From: DATARH01 sp050246595
Lineage (GTDB): Bacteria > Pseudomonadota > Alphaproteobacteria > ATCC43930 > CGMCC-115725
Assembly: GCA_050246595.1 (NCBI GenBank)
Contig: JBFWVT010000045.1
Span: 1-38,990, forward strand
Direction of reading: 5' to 3'
DNA length: 38,990 nucleotides
Positions 31,688-38,990 of this stretch are shown one piece after another. The notes under the pieces are model-generated. The model saw only the letters and a list, made by a program, of their open reading frames with translations, ran no database searches and was not told the DNA's origin. Position 1 is the stretch's first letter; each line of letters starts with the position of its first letter. A program made the position numbers and the translations under genes.

Positions 31688-33562
31688 ATGCGCGGGTTTA
31701 CTGTGCGCAGGCCGTTGGGATTTGCTGTCGGGCTGGCCTTTCTGATTGGCGCGGGCGGCGCAATGACCCCGGCGATACCGGCGAACGCGACGCCGAGCCA
31801 CGGTCTGTCGCTGTTCGGCGACCTCAAATACGGTCCCGAATTCGAGCATTTCGAATACGCCAACCCGAACGCGCCAAAAGGCGGCTCGATGCGACTCGCG
31901 GCGATCGGCACCTTTGACAATCTCAACCCGTATATCGTCAGAGGCGTCCCGGCGGCCGGCATCGGCCAGACCTTCGACACGCTGATGATGCCGTCCGAGG
32001 ACGAGCCCGGCAGCGAATACGGTCTCGTTGCCGAAAGCGCCGATCTGGCCGAGGATCGCATGTCGGTGCTGTACACGCTGCGCGGCAAGGCGCGTTTCCA
32101 CGACGGCTCGCCGATAACGCCCGATGACGTGATCTGGACCTTCAACACGCTGCGCGAGAAGGGCCAGCCGATGTACCGCTCCTATTACGGCGATGTCGGG
32201 ACGGTCGAGCGCGAGGGCGAGCGCGGCGTGCGGTTCCGCTTCAAATCCGCCGACAACCGCGAATTGCCGCAGATCCTCGGCCAGATGCCAGTCCTGTCAA
32301 AGAAATATTGGGAGGATCGCGACTTCACGAGAACGACGCTCGACGCACCGCTCGGCAGCGGGCCGTACAAGGTTGCATTGGTCGATCCGGGGCGCTCGAT
32401 CACCTATCGGCGCGTGCCCGACTACTGGGCGGCCGATCTGCCGGTTCGCAAGGGCCGCAACAATATGGACGAGATCCGCTATGATTATTACCGCGACGGA
32501 ACCATCGCGCTCGAAGCGCTGAAGGCCGGCCAGTACGATGTGCGGTTGGAGAACTCGTCGAAAGCCTGGGCGACCGGGTATGACGGTCCGGCGCTGCGGC
32601 AGAACCTGCTGAAGAAGGAGGAAATCCCGAACGAGCTGCCGCGCGGCATGCAGGGTTTCGCCTACAATCTGCGGCGCCCGTTGTTCGAGGACCCGAAGGT
32701 TCGGCAGGCGCTCGCCTATGCGTTCGACTTCGAATGGTCGAACAAGAACCTGTTCTACGACGCCTATAAGCGCACGCGCAGCTATTTCGACAATTCGGAG
32801 CTGGCCGCCACCGGGCTGCCGCAAGGCGAGGAGCTGAAGATTCTGGAGCCGTTCCGCGGCAAGGTGCCCGAGCAAGTCTTTACGACCGAATACAACCCGC
32901 CTCGCTACGACGGCTCCGGCAATATCCGCGACGGGCTGCGCGAGGCTCTGAAGCTGCTCAAGGAGGCCGGGTGGAGCATCAAGGGCGGCAAGCTCGTCAA
33001 CGACAAGACCGGCCAGCCGTTCGAGTTCGAGATCCTGCTCGTACAGCCCGAATTCGAGCGCATCGTGCTGCCTTTCGTCCGCAATCTCGAACGGATGGGG
33101 ATTACTGCGCGGGTCCGCACCGTCGATGCCAGCCAGTACCAGAAGCGGATGGATACATTCGACTACGACATGGCCGTCGCGTCGTTCGGCCAGTCGCTGT
33201 CGCCGGGCAACGAGCAGCGCGATTACTGGGGATCGCAGGCCGCCGGCGAAGAGGGCAGCCGCAATATTCTCGGGATCAAGAACCCGGTGATCGACGCGCT
33301 GGTCGAGGCGGTCATCAAGGCGCCGGACCGCGATTCGCTCGTCGCCCACACGCGCGCGCTCGACCGCGTGCTGCAATGGGGCCACTACGTGATCCCGCAT
33401 TACCATACCGACGTGTCGCGCATCGCCTATTGGAACAAATTCCGTCATCCCGAGATCGCGCCGAAATACGGGATCGGTCTCGATACGTGGTGGGTTGACC
33501 CGAACGCCGAACAGACGATCGAAGCCAAAAAGGGCGAGGCCGCGAGCGGTGGGACGAAGTAG
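31688..33562 (+). CDS. Extracellular solute-binding protein, family 5 (YejA/OppA-like)
   Basis: A 624-aa periplasmic binding protein for peptides or related solutes. A signal peptide spans about residues 1-33. The mature protein starts near HGLSLFGDLKYGPEFEHFEY and includes YANPNAPKGGSMRLAAIGTF, typical of the YejA branch. The family-5 core VLYTLRGKARFHDGSPITPD and ALAYAFDFEWSNKNLFYDAY are present. AGGAGG at 31678-31683 favours ATG 31688 over 31685. No permease or ATPase genes (yejBEF) adjoin it, so its transporter must be elsewhere. Confidence 0.93.
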   Translation: MRGFTVRRPLGFAVGLAFLIGAGGAMTPAIPANATPSHGLSLFGDLKYGPEFEHFEYANPNAPKGGSMRLAAIGTFDNLNPYIVRGVPAAGIGQTFDTLMMPSEDEPGSEYGLVAESADLAEDRMSVLYTLRGKARFHDGSPITPDDVIWTFNTLREKGQPMYRSYYGDVGTVEREGERGVRFRFKSADNRELPQILGQMPVLSKKYWEDRDFTRTTLDAPLGSGPYKVALVDPGRSITYRRVPDYWAADLPVRKGRNNMDEIRYDYYRDGTIALEALKAGQYDVRLENSSKAWATGYDGPALRQNLLKKEEIPNELPRGMQGFAYNLRRPLFEDPKVRQALAYAFDFEWSNKNLFYDAYKRTRSYFDNSELAATGLPQGEELKILEPFRGKVPEQVFTTEYNPPRYDGSGNIRDGLREALKLLKEAGWSIKGGKLVNDKTGQPFEFEILLVQPEFERIVLPFVRNLERMGITARVRTVDASQYQKRMDTFDYDMAVASFGQSLSPGNEQRDYWGSQAAGEEGSRNILGIKNPVIDALVEAVIKAPDRDSLVAHTRALDRVLQWGHYVIPHYHTDVSRIAYWNKFRHPEIAPKYGIGLDTWWVDPNAEQTIEAKKGEAASGGTK

Positions 33563-33677
33563 GCCGCTGCTTCTTCGGGTGGATCGGGAAGCACGGAGCC
33601 TGGCCGGCGCCCGTAAATGGACGCCGGCACCGCCGCTCCCCATGTTGGGCCTGTGACCGAAGCGCGAGGGTCCCGCG

Positions 33678-36011
33678 ATGAGGCAATTCGGTATCGGACA
33701 GCCGATCCGACGCGTCGAAGACCGGCGGTTCCTGACCGGAAGCAGCCGTTATCTGGATGATATCGTGCGGCCGCGCCAGGCACATGCGGCGATGCTGCGC
33801 TCACCGCATGCGCATGCCCGAATCCGCGCGATCGACCCGAGCGCCGCGCTGTCGGCGCCGGGCGTTATCGCCATATTGACCGGCGAGGATCTGGCCCGCG
33901 ACGGTATCGGCACCGTGCCGTGCGTCAGCCCGGTCACCAACCGCGACGGCTCGGAAATGGCGATGCCGCCGCGACCGGCGCTGGTCCGCGACCGGGTGCG
34001 GCATGTCGGCGACGCGGTCGCGCTCGTCGTCGCCGAGACCGCCGCCGAGGCGCGCGACGCCGCCGATCTGATCCAGGTCGATTACGAGACGTTGCCCTCG
34101 GTCGTCGAGACCGCCGAGGCGCTCGACCCTGGTAAGCCGCCGGTGTGGGACGAGCATCCCGGCAATCTGTGCTTCGACTGGGAGATCGGCGACCGGAAAG
34201 CCGCCGAGCGCGGCATGGCGGCGGCGCGGCATCGCGTGTCGCTGACCCTGGTCAACAACCGGGTCGTCGCCAATTCGATGGAACCGCGCGGCGCGATCGG
34301 CGAATACGATCCCGGCGAGGATTTTTACACGCTGTGGAGTTCGACGCAGGGGTCGCACTTCCTGCGCAACCTGCTCGCCGAACATGTTTTCCTAATCCCG
34401 GAGAACCGCATCCGGGTCGTCACCCCGGATGTCGGCGGCGGTTTTGGAATGAAGCTGTTTCTCTATCCCGAGCATGTGCTGGTACTGTGGGCCGCGAAAA
34501 GACTGGGCCGGCCGGTCAGATGGGTCGCCGATCGTTCGGAAGCCTTTGTCACCGACACGCAGGGGCGCGACAATTTCACAAGGCTCGATCTCGCGCTCGA
34601 CGAGCAGTTCCGCTTTCTGGCGCTGTCGGTCGAACTGACCGCCAATATGGGCGCCTATCTGTCGAATTTCGCGCCGGAAATCCCGACCGCCTCGGGCGCG
34701 GTCATGTATAGCGGCGTCTATGCGTTTCCGGCGATCCATGTCGCGGTTAAGGGCGTCTACACGAATACCGTGCCGGTCGATGCCTATCGCGGCGCCGGAA
34801 GGCCGGAGGCGGCCTACGCGGTCGAGCGGCTGATCGACTATGCCGCCCACCGCCTCGGTATCGATGCCGACGAGCTGCGCCGGCGCAATTTCATCAAGCC
34901 AGATGCGATGCCGCACCGAACGCCGCTCGGTCTGGTCTATGACAGCGGCGATTTCGCGCGCAATCTCGACGATGCGCTCGCCGCCGCCGACGCGGCCGGG
35001 TTTCCGGCGCGACGGGCGGAGGCGCGACGCCGTGACCGACTCCGAGGGCTCGGGCACGCGGTTTATATCGAGCAATCCGGGTTTCCGCCCGACGAGTTCG
35101 CCGAGGCGCGCTTCGATCCGTCCGGCACGCTGACCCTGCTGATGGGGTCGCAATCCTCGGGTCAGGGGCATCAGACCGCCTACGCCCAGCTCGCCTCCGA
35201 AAAACTCGGTCTGCCGCTTGAAAAAATCCGCGTGTTGCAGGGCGACACCGAAGCGATCGGCTTTGGCCGCGGCACCGGCGGGTCGCGCTCATTACCGGTC
35301 GGCGGTGCGGCGCTGTTCCATGCCGTCGACAAGCTGATCGAGAAGGGCAGCAAGATCGCCGCACATATGCTCGAAGCCGCCGAGGCCGATATCGGCTTCG
35401 CGGACGGGACCTTTACAATCACCGGCACCGATCGCAGCGTCGCGATCGAGGCGGTCGCGCGCGCCGCCTTCAACCCCGGCGAGCTGCCGCCCGGTCTTGA
35501 ACCCGGTTTCGCCGAGAGCGGCCATTTCACACCGCCGGCGCCGACCTTTCCGAACGGCTGTCATGTCTGCGAGGTCGAGATCGAGCCGGATACCGGGCTG
35601 ATCGAGATCGTGCGCTATCTTGTGGTGGACGATTTCGGCACCGTTATCAACCCGCTCTTGCTGGCGGGCCAGGTGCATGGCGGGATCGCCCAGGGGGTCG
35701 GTCAGGCGATGCTCGAACGCACCGTATACGACCCCGACAGCGGGCAACTGTTGACCGGCAACCTGACCGACTATGCCGTACCGCACGCCGATACGCTGCC
35801 GTTTATCGAGTTCTCGTATAATATCGTGCCGTGCCGCACCAACCCGCTTGGCGTCAAGGGGGCCGGCGAGGCGGGTGCGATCGGCGCGCCGCCGGCGCTG
35901 GTCAACGCCGTCGTCGACGCTGCCGCCGAACTGGGCATCGACCATCTCGATATGCCGCTGACCCCGCAACGCCTGTGGCGCGCGTTGCGCGATGCCGCCG
36001 CCACTGCCTGA
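33678..36011 (+). CDS. Xanthine dehydrogenase-family molybdopterin-binding subunit (form II CoxL-like)
   Basis: The 777-aa product matches the molybdenum-binding large subunit of molybdenum hydroxylases: the ald_Xan_dh_C-type start IGQPIRRVEDRRFLTGSSRY, VGGGFGMK (252-259) and the catalytic-Glu segment GVKGAGEAGAIGAPP with Glu731. The active-site loop is AYRGAGR (369-375), the form II pattern, not the AYRCSFR of genuine CO dehydrogenase. So substrate is unknown, probably not CO. No FAD (coxM) or 2Fe-2S (coxS) subunit genes are beside it. It precedes cysQ by 9 bp. Confidence 0.93.
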   Translation: MRQFGIGQPIRRVEDRRFLTGSSRYLDDIVRPRQAHAAMLRSPHAHARIRAIDPSAALSAPGVIAILTGEDLARDGIGTVPCVSPVTNRDGSEMAMPPRPALVRDRVRHVGDAVALVVAETAAEARDAADLIQVDYETLPSVVETAEALDPGKPPVWDEHPGNLCFDWEIGDRKAAERGMAAARHRVSLTLVNNRVVANSMEPRGAIGEYDPGEDFYTLWSSTQGSHFLRNLLAEHVFLIPENRIRVVTPDVGGGFGMKLFLYPEHVLVLWAAKRLGRPVRWVADRSEAFVTDTQGRDNFTRLDLALDEQFRFLALSVELTANMGAYLSNFAPEIPTASGAVMYSGVYAFPAIHVAVKGVYTNTVPVDAYRGAGRPEAAYAVERLIDYAAHRLGIDADELRRRNFIKPDAMPHRTPLGLVYDSGDFARNLDDALAAADAAGFPARRAEARRRDRLRGLGHAVYIEQSGFPPDEFAEARFDPSGTLTLLMGSQSSGQGHQTAYAQLASEKLGLPLEKIRVLQGDTEAIGFGRGTGGSRSLPVGGAALFHAVDKLIEKGSKIAAHMLEAAEADIGFADGTFTITGTDRSVAIEAVARAAFNPGELPPGLEPGFAESGHFTPPAPTFPNGCHVCEVEIEPDTGLIEIVRYLVVDDFGTVINPLLLAGQVHGGIAQGVGQAMLERTVYDPDSGQLLTGNLTDYAVPHADTLPFIEFSYNIVPCRTNPLGVKGAGEAGAIGAPPALVNAVVDAAAELGIDHLDMPLTPQRLWRALRDAAATA

Positions 36012-36020
36012 GGGGGATCA

Positions 36021-36788
36021 ATGGACCCGTTGCTTGAAATTGCGCTGCGCGCCGCGCTGGCCGGCGGCGAACAGGTCATGCGGGTCTATGCCGACCCGTT
36101 CGAGGTGACGCAGAAGGAGGACCGCACCCCGGTCACCGAGGCCGACCTCGCCTCGGAGCGGGCGATTGTCGCGATCCTGAGCGAGGCGGTTCCGGACATC
36201 CCGATCGTCTCCGAGGAGACCGTGCCGGATCAGGGGTTCTCGTCGCCGGCACCGCGGTTCTGGTGCGTCGATCCGCTCGACGGGACCAAGGAGTTTGTCG
36301 TGCGCAACGGCGAGTTCTCGGTGCTGATCGCGCTGATCGAGCACGGCAGGCCGGTGCTCGGCGTGGTGCACGGCCCCGCCGCCGGGGTGACCTATGTCGG
36401 GCACGGACCGGGCACGGCGATGCGGCGGCTCCGGGGCGGGGGTTTCGAGCCGATCCGGGCGCGCATGCCGTCCTCCGACGGGATCGTCGTCATCCACAGC
36501 CGCAGTCACGAGAACAGCCGGCGGCTGGCCGAGTATTTCCAGAGCCGCCCGGTTATCGAACGCCGGCAATGCGGCAGCGCGCTGAAATTCGGCGTGCTGG
36601 CGGCGGGGGAGGCCGATCTCTACCCGCGCTTTGGGACGACGATGGAGTGGGACACGGCGGCCGGGCAGGCCGTGCTCGAAGCCGCCGGCGGTCATGTGCT
36701 GGGCCTCGACGGCGCGAGCCTGACCTATGGCAAGCCGGGCTTGAAGAACGACGGCTTTGTCGCCTGGGGCGCCAAACCGGCGTGGTGA
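36021..36788 (+). CDS. cysQ: 3'(2'),5'-bisphosphate nucleotidase CysQ
   Basis: CysQ hydrolyses 3'-phosphoadenosine 5'-phosphate to AMP, clearing a by-product of sulfate assimilation. The 255-aa protein is in the inositol-phosphatase superfamily: SEET (64-67), DPLDGTKEF (84-92), and C-terminal MEWDTAAGQAVLEAAGGHV. DPLDGTKEF and KEDRTPVTEADL favour CysQ over HisN or SuhB. It is a paralogue of the phosphatase at 30892. GGGGG precedes the ATG. Confidence 0.93.
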   Translation: MDPLLEIALRAALAGGEQVMRVYADPFEVTQKEDRTPVTEADLASERAIVAILSEAVPDIPIVSEETVPDQGFSSPAPRFWCVDPLDGTKEFVVRNGEFSVLIALIEHGRPVLGVVHGPAAGVTYVGHGPGTAMRRLRGGGFEPIRARMPSSDGIVVIHSRSHENSRRLAEYFQSRPVIERRQCGSALKFGVLAAGEADLYPRFGTTMEWDTAAGQAVLEAAGGHVLGLDGASLTYGKPGLKNDGFVAWGAKPAW

Positions 36789-36801
36789 TCCCGGCCCCAG
36801 G

Positions 36802-37209
36802 CTATTGCTGGCGCTCGGCGCGCGGCAGACCGGTCAGGTCCATCGACCAGGGCAAGGCCGAGCGCACCCAGATCTGGCGCGACGGGTGCAGCTTGGCGCG
36901 CTGGTCCAGCGCGCCGACCCGCAGGCCGACGCTTTGCGGGTTATCGACCGCGTCCGCGGCCCAGAGATGCGTGCCGCAATCCGGGCAGAAGGCCTGCGCC
37001 CGTTTGTTGCCGCTCTCGGCGGTCTTGACGTAGGTCTTGGGCGCGCCGCTCTTGAGCGCGAGGGTGCCGGGCAGGGTGTTGACGTTGGTGCGGAAGGCGG
37101 TGCCGGTCATCTGCTGGCAGTCGGTGCAGTGGCAGACCCGGACCTGTGCCGGATCGATCTCGGCCTCGAAGCTGATGGCGCCGCAATGGCAGCGTCCGGT
37201 GATTTTCAT
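36802..37209 (-). CDS. GFA/CENP-V-family zinc protein
   Basis: The 135-aa protein has the zinc-ligand pattern of the glutathione-dependent formaldehyde-activating (GFA) family: CHC at 7-9, CHCTDC at 26-31 and CPDC at 75-78. Despite the name, most members have no proven formaldehyde role. The start ATG is preceded by GGGAGG; a longer upstream reading lacks support. It is convergent with cysQ, with 13 bp between stops. Confidence 0.92.
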   Translation of the reverse strand: MKITGRCHCGAISFEAEIDPAQVRVCHCTDCQQMTGTAFRTNVNTLPGTLALKSGAPKTYVKTAESGNKRAQAFCPDCGTHLWAADAVDNPQSVGLRVGALDQRAKLHPSRQIWVRSALPWSMDLTGLPRAERQQ

Positions 37210-37249
37210 CCGATCCCTCCCGGCAGGTTCGAAACCCAATTTACCCTGT

Positions 37250-37273
37250 AATTCCCTGACCGCAGGGAATTTT
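37250..37273. promoter_or_regulatory. Palindrome AATTCCCTG-ACCG-CAGGGAATT upstream of the GFA gene
   Basis: A perfect 9-bp stem with a 4-nt loop, followed on the plus strand by TTTTC. It lies 41 bp upstream of the GFA start codon. It could be an operator for that gene or a weak plus-strand terminator. Further CAGGGAAT or CAGGGAG copies occur at about 37324 and 37347. The 297-bp gap (37210-37506) shows nothing else I can name. Confidence 0.45.
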
Positions 37274-37506
37274 TCTCCGGTGGCCGCGAGCGGCGCGGCA
37301 ATGCTGGGTTTTCATCATGACGAGCAGGGAATTTCTCCCGCCGAGCAGGGAGCGGCCCGGCCGGGAACAGAGAAGTCCCTCATGGCCGCCGATCCGCTTG
37401 TCATGGGAAAAGTGTGTCACAGGATTGCGGCTATTTTCGCGTCGCCATGCTTGCGGCGGCGAACCATGTGAGGGGTCGAGGCCGGGCCGCGGGAGGGCTG
37501 CGCTCT

Positions 37507-37983
37507 ATGGATGCCCTGCTGGGCTGGATGGAGGGGCTGAATGTGGCCGTCCGGGTGCGCACCGGGGCGTGGCCGTTTGCGATCGCGAATACCGGACACG
37601 TCGTCGGGATCGCGCTGCTGTTCGGCGGCATCGCGGTGCTCGATCTGCGGCTGCTGGGAGCGGCGTCGCGGTCGCTCGACATCGCGAAGCTGGCCCGGCT
37701 GGTGCTGCCGGTCGCGGTGTTCGGGTTCGGGCTGACGGCGGCGACCGGGGTGCTGATGTTCGTCGCCAACGCGCGGGAGTATTGGGCGCACCCTTTGTTT
37801 GCCTGGAAGCTCGCGCTGATCGCCGCCGCCGGGACGAACGCGCTGCTGCTGCACCTGACGAGCTGGCGCCGTCGCGAGTTCTGGGGCGCGCGCGTGCCGC
37901 TGTCGGCGCGGGTTGCCGGTCTGGCCTCGCTGGGCCTGTGGCTCGGCGCGATCGCGTGCGGACGGCTGATGGCCTATTTCTGA
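37507..37983 (+). CDS. Four-helix membrane protein (DUF6644-like)
   Basis: The 158-aa protein has four predicted membrane helices at about 26-48, 66-88, 97-118 and 134-156. Histidines lie at membrane edges: His31 in NTGHVVGIALLFGG, His95 in WAHPLFAWK and His116 in LLLHLTSW, which could bind metal or haem. The start is at ATG before DALLGWMEGLN; a longer frame begins at 37414. It lies 13 bp upstream of the HHG periplasmic protein and the two probably form an operon. It resembles DUF6644; function unknown. Confidence 0.78.
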   Translation: MDALLGWMEGLNVAVRVRTGAWPFAIANTGHVVGIALLFGGIAVLDLRLLGAASRSLDIAKLARLVLPVAVFGFGLTAATGVLMFVANAREYWAHPLFAWKLALIAAAGTNALLLHLTSWRRREFWGARVPLSARVAGLASLGLWLGAIACGRLMAYF

Positions 37984-37996
37984 GGAGAGGACGGCA

Positions 37997-38515
37997 ATGA
38001 CGAGAACGGAAAATGCGTGGCGCCGGGCCGTGTTCGGTCTGGCGCTGGCCGGGCTGCTGAGCGTCCTGCCGGGCGTCCCGGGGGCCGAGGCGCATCACGG
38101 CTGGAGCAGCTACAACACCCAGGCCCCTCTGTACCTGGAGGGAACCGTCGCCGAGGTTCACTGGCGGAACCCGCATCCGGAGCTGGTCGTCGTGATCGAG
38201 GCGCCGGCGCAGCCGGTCGATCCGAGCCGGGTGACCCTGCCGTCCGACGCGGGGGCGGATCTGAGGGACGCGCTTTCCCGCGCCACCCCCGCCGCGCCCG
38301 GCCGCTACACGGTCCATCTGCCGCCGATCCCTCGGCTCCAGCGGGCCGGCGTCACGGCGCCGCCACAGGCCGGCGAGCGGTTTGTCGCGATCGCCTACGC
38401 CTCGTGCTCGGAAGCCGGCACCGCCCGCGCCGGGTTTGCCGGTTTCGCAAACGGCAGCTCGGCGGTGCAGCAGGTTTCGTCGGCGCGGGGGTGCGACGGC
38501 GCGGCGCGGAGCTGA
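37997..38515 (+). CDS. Periplasmic DUF6152-like protein with mature N-terminal HHG
   Basis: The 172-aa protein has a clear signal peptide with predicted cleavage after GAEA (residue 32), so the mature chain would begin HHGWSSYN. A conserved-looking core LYLEGTVAEVHWRNPHPELV follows, with the NPH typical of DUF6152. The C-terminal third (residues 115-172) is less family-like. GAGGAGAGG precedes the ATG. Its function is unknown; two N-terminal histidines suggest metal binding. Confidence 0.78.
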   Translation: MTRTENAWRRAVFGLALAGLLSVLPGVPGAEAHHGWSSYNTQAPLYLEGTVAEVHWRNPHPELVVVIEAPAQPVDPSRVTLPSDAGADLRDALSRATPAAPGRYTVHLPPIPRLQRAGVTAPPQAGERFVAIAYASCSEAGTARAGFAGFANGSSAVQQVSSARGCDGAARS

Positions 38516-38651
38516 GGGCCGCCTTCGAGGGAGGGCGGCGGCTGTTTTCGCGTTGCTGCGGTCTCGGTCCGATCGATTCCACGGCACGGCGCCGAAGGGC
38601 CGGCGCTCTCCGTCCGGTCGATAGCCGGAAGGAGCGGAGGACGCCGGCTTG

Positions 38652-38688
38652 TCAAGCTGAGACACTGCCGGGTAGTGTCTCAGTTTGA
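38652..38688. repeat. Inverted pair of the CTCAGTTTGA motif
   Basis: TCAAGCTGAGACACT (38652-38666) and AGTGTCTCAGTTTGA (38674-38688) pair over 15 bp with one G-T mismatch around a 7-nt loop. The right half is also the left terminal repeat of the MITE-like unit at 38670-38857. Confidence 0.85.
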
Positions 38689-38857
38689 ATGAAACAGCGG
38701 CACTGTCATTCCGGGGCCGTCCGCAGGGCGGAACCCGGAATCCATGAACATCAACCTCTCCAAGGACTTCAGGGGCCTGTGTTCATGGATTCCGGGCTCG
38801 CGGGCTACGCCCGCGCCCCGGAATGACAAGGTTGCAGTTCAAACTGAGACACTACCC
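38670..38857. mobile_element. MITE-like unit with 20-bp terminal inverted repeats around a REP palindrome
   Basis: GGGTAGTGTCTCAGTTTGAA at 38670-38689 is exactly inverted at 38838-38857. The 148 bp inside is itself a palindrome: GTCATTCCGGGG (38705-38716) faces CCCCGGAATGAC (38816-38827), and 17-bp arms at 38734-38750 and 38780-38796 (CCCGGAATCCATGAACA) match perfectly. No coding sequence is present. It looks like a non-autonomous element or IS ends joined around a REP. Confidence 0.7.
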
Positions 38858-38990
38858 ACTACCGGGTAGTGACTCAGTTTGATTGTAACATCACCTGCCC
38901 GAGGCCTTGCCGCATGTCGTTCTTGGGTACTGTCTCAGTTTGAATTTTGGCCTTGTCGTTCTGCGGCGCAGGCCGGACCCGCGGCGACCG
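38858..38990. repeat. Further IS-end-like copies at the right edge of the window
   Basis: GGGTAGTGACTCAGTTTG at 38864-38881 pairs with 38840-38857 at 17 of 18 positions. Another copy, GGGTACTGTCTCAGTTTGAA, lies at 38925-38944 in the same orientation. Five copies of this motif in about 300 bp suggest repeated insertion of one IS family. A transposase may lie beyond the window. No gene is visible in 38516-38990. Confidence 0.65.

Noticed and set aside
33678..36011. Genuine CO dehydrogenase
   Set aside because: The active-site loop is AYRGAGR, not AYRCSFR, and the small and medium subunit genes are absent.

Overview
This window looks like a chromosomal segment of a GC-rich alphaproteobacterium, possibly Rhodospirillales-like; the genus cannot be fixed from the sequence. 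The evidence is the order tuf / tRNA-Trp / secE / nusG / rplKAJL / rpoBC, an ATP12-type F1-ATPase chaperone, a PheA and RarA of alphaproteobacterial type, LPS (KdsB) and lipoate (LipB) genes, and many short palindromic repeats of the kind scattered through alphaproteobacterial genomes.

Layout. (1) 1-12526, plus strand: the 3' end of tuf, tRNA-Trp(CCA), secE, nusG, rplK, rplA, rplJ, rplL, rpoB and rpoC, the core transcription/translation block. Repeat palindromes lie in several of its gaps, and a repeat-derived hairpin followed by a T-run ends it. The rpsL-rpsG-fusA genes that usually follow rpoC are absent. (2) 12732-13497: a cupin protein and a small convergent coiled-coil/membrane protein. 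(3) 13591-17974, minus strand: lipB, rarA, an RluC-type pseudouridine synthase, an ATP12 chaperone and a MaoC-like hot-dog protein; rarA/rluC and rluC/ATP12 overlap by 4 nt. (4) 18024-20946: tRNA-Leu(GAG) followed by a decayed 2.7-kb integrative element with a frameshifted tyrosine integrase, bounded by an exact 34-bp direct repeat of the tRNA 3' end. A remnant of a second, related element follows it. (5) 20947-23545: a MarR regulator and an EmrA-type adaptor without its EmrB partner, divergent from an NADPH-dependent FMN reductase. (6) 23781-27292: an internally deleted ModA-like protein, an SDR, a PAS protein, a DUF2244 protein and nth. (7) 27309-30173, minus strand: an Ldh_2-type dehydrogenase, pheA and kdsB. 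(8) 30344-36788, plus strand: a membrane-anchored cytochrome c, a HisN-type phosphatase that appears to start at ATC, a YejA-type peptide-binding protein, an orphan CoxL-like molybdenum hydroxylase subunit and cysQ. (9) 36802-38990: a GFA/CENP-V protein, a four-helix membrane protein paired with a periplasmic HHG protein, and a cluster of IS/MITE-like inverted repeats.

Most of the window is housekeeping, and I found no convincing new multi-gene system. The observations most worth a second look are the repeat-derived insertions in coding sequence (rarA, the lipB stop codon, and possibly the GRPGG repeats of RpoB), the tandemly decayed element at tRNA-Leu, the apparent ATC start, and the possible copper-binding membrane/periplasm pair at the right end.
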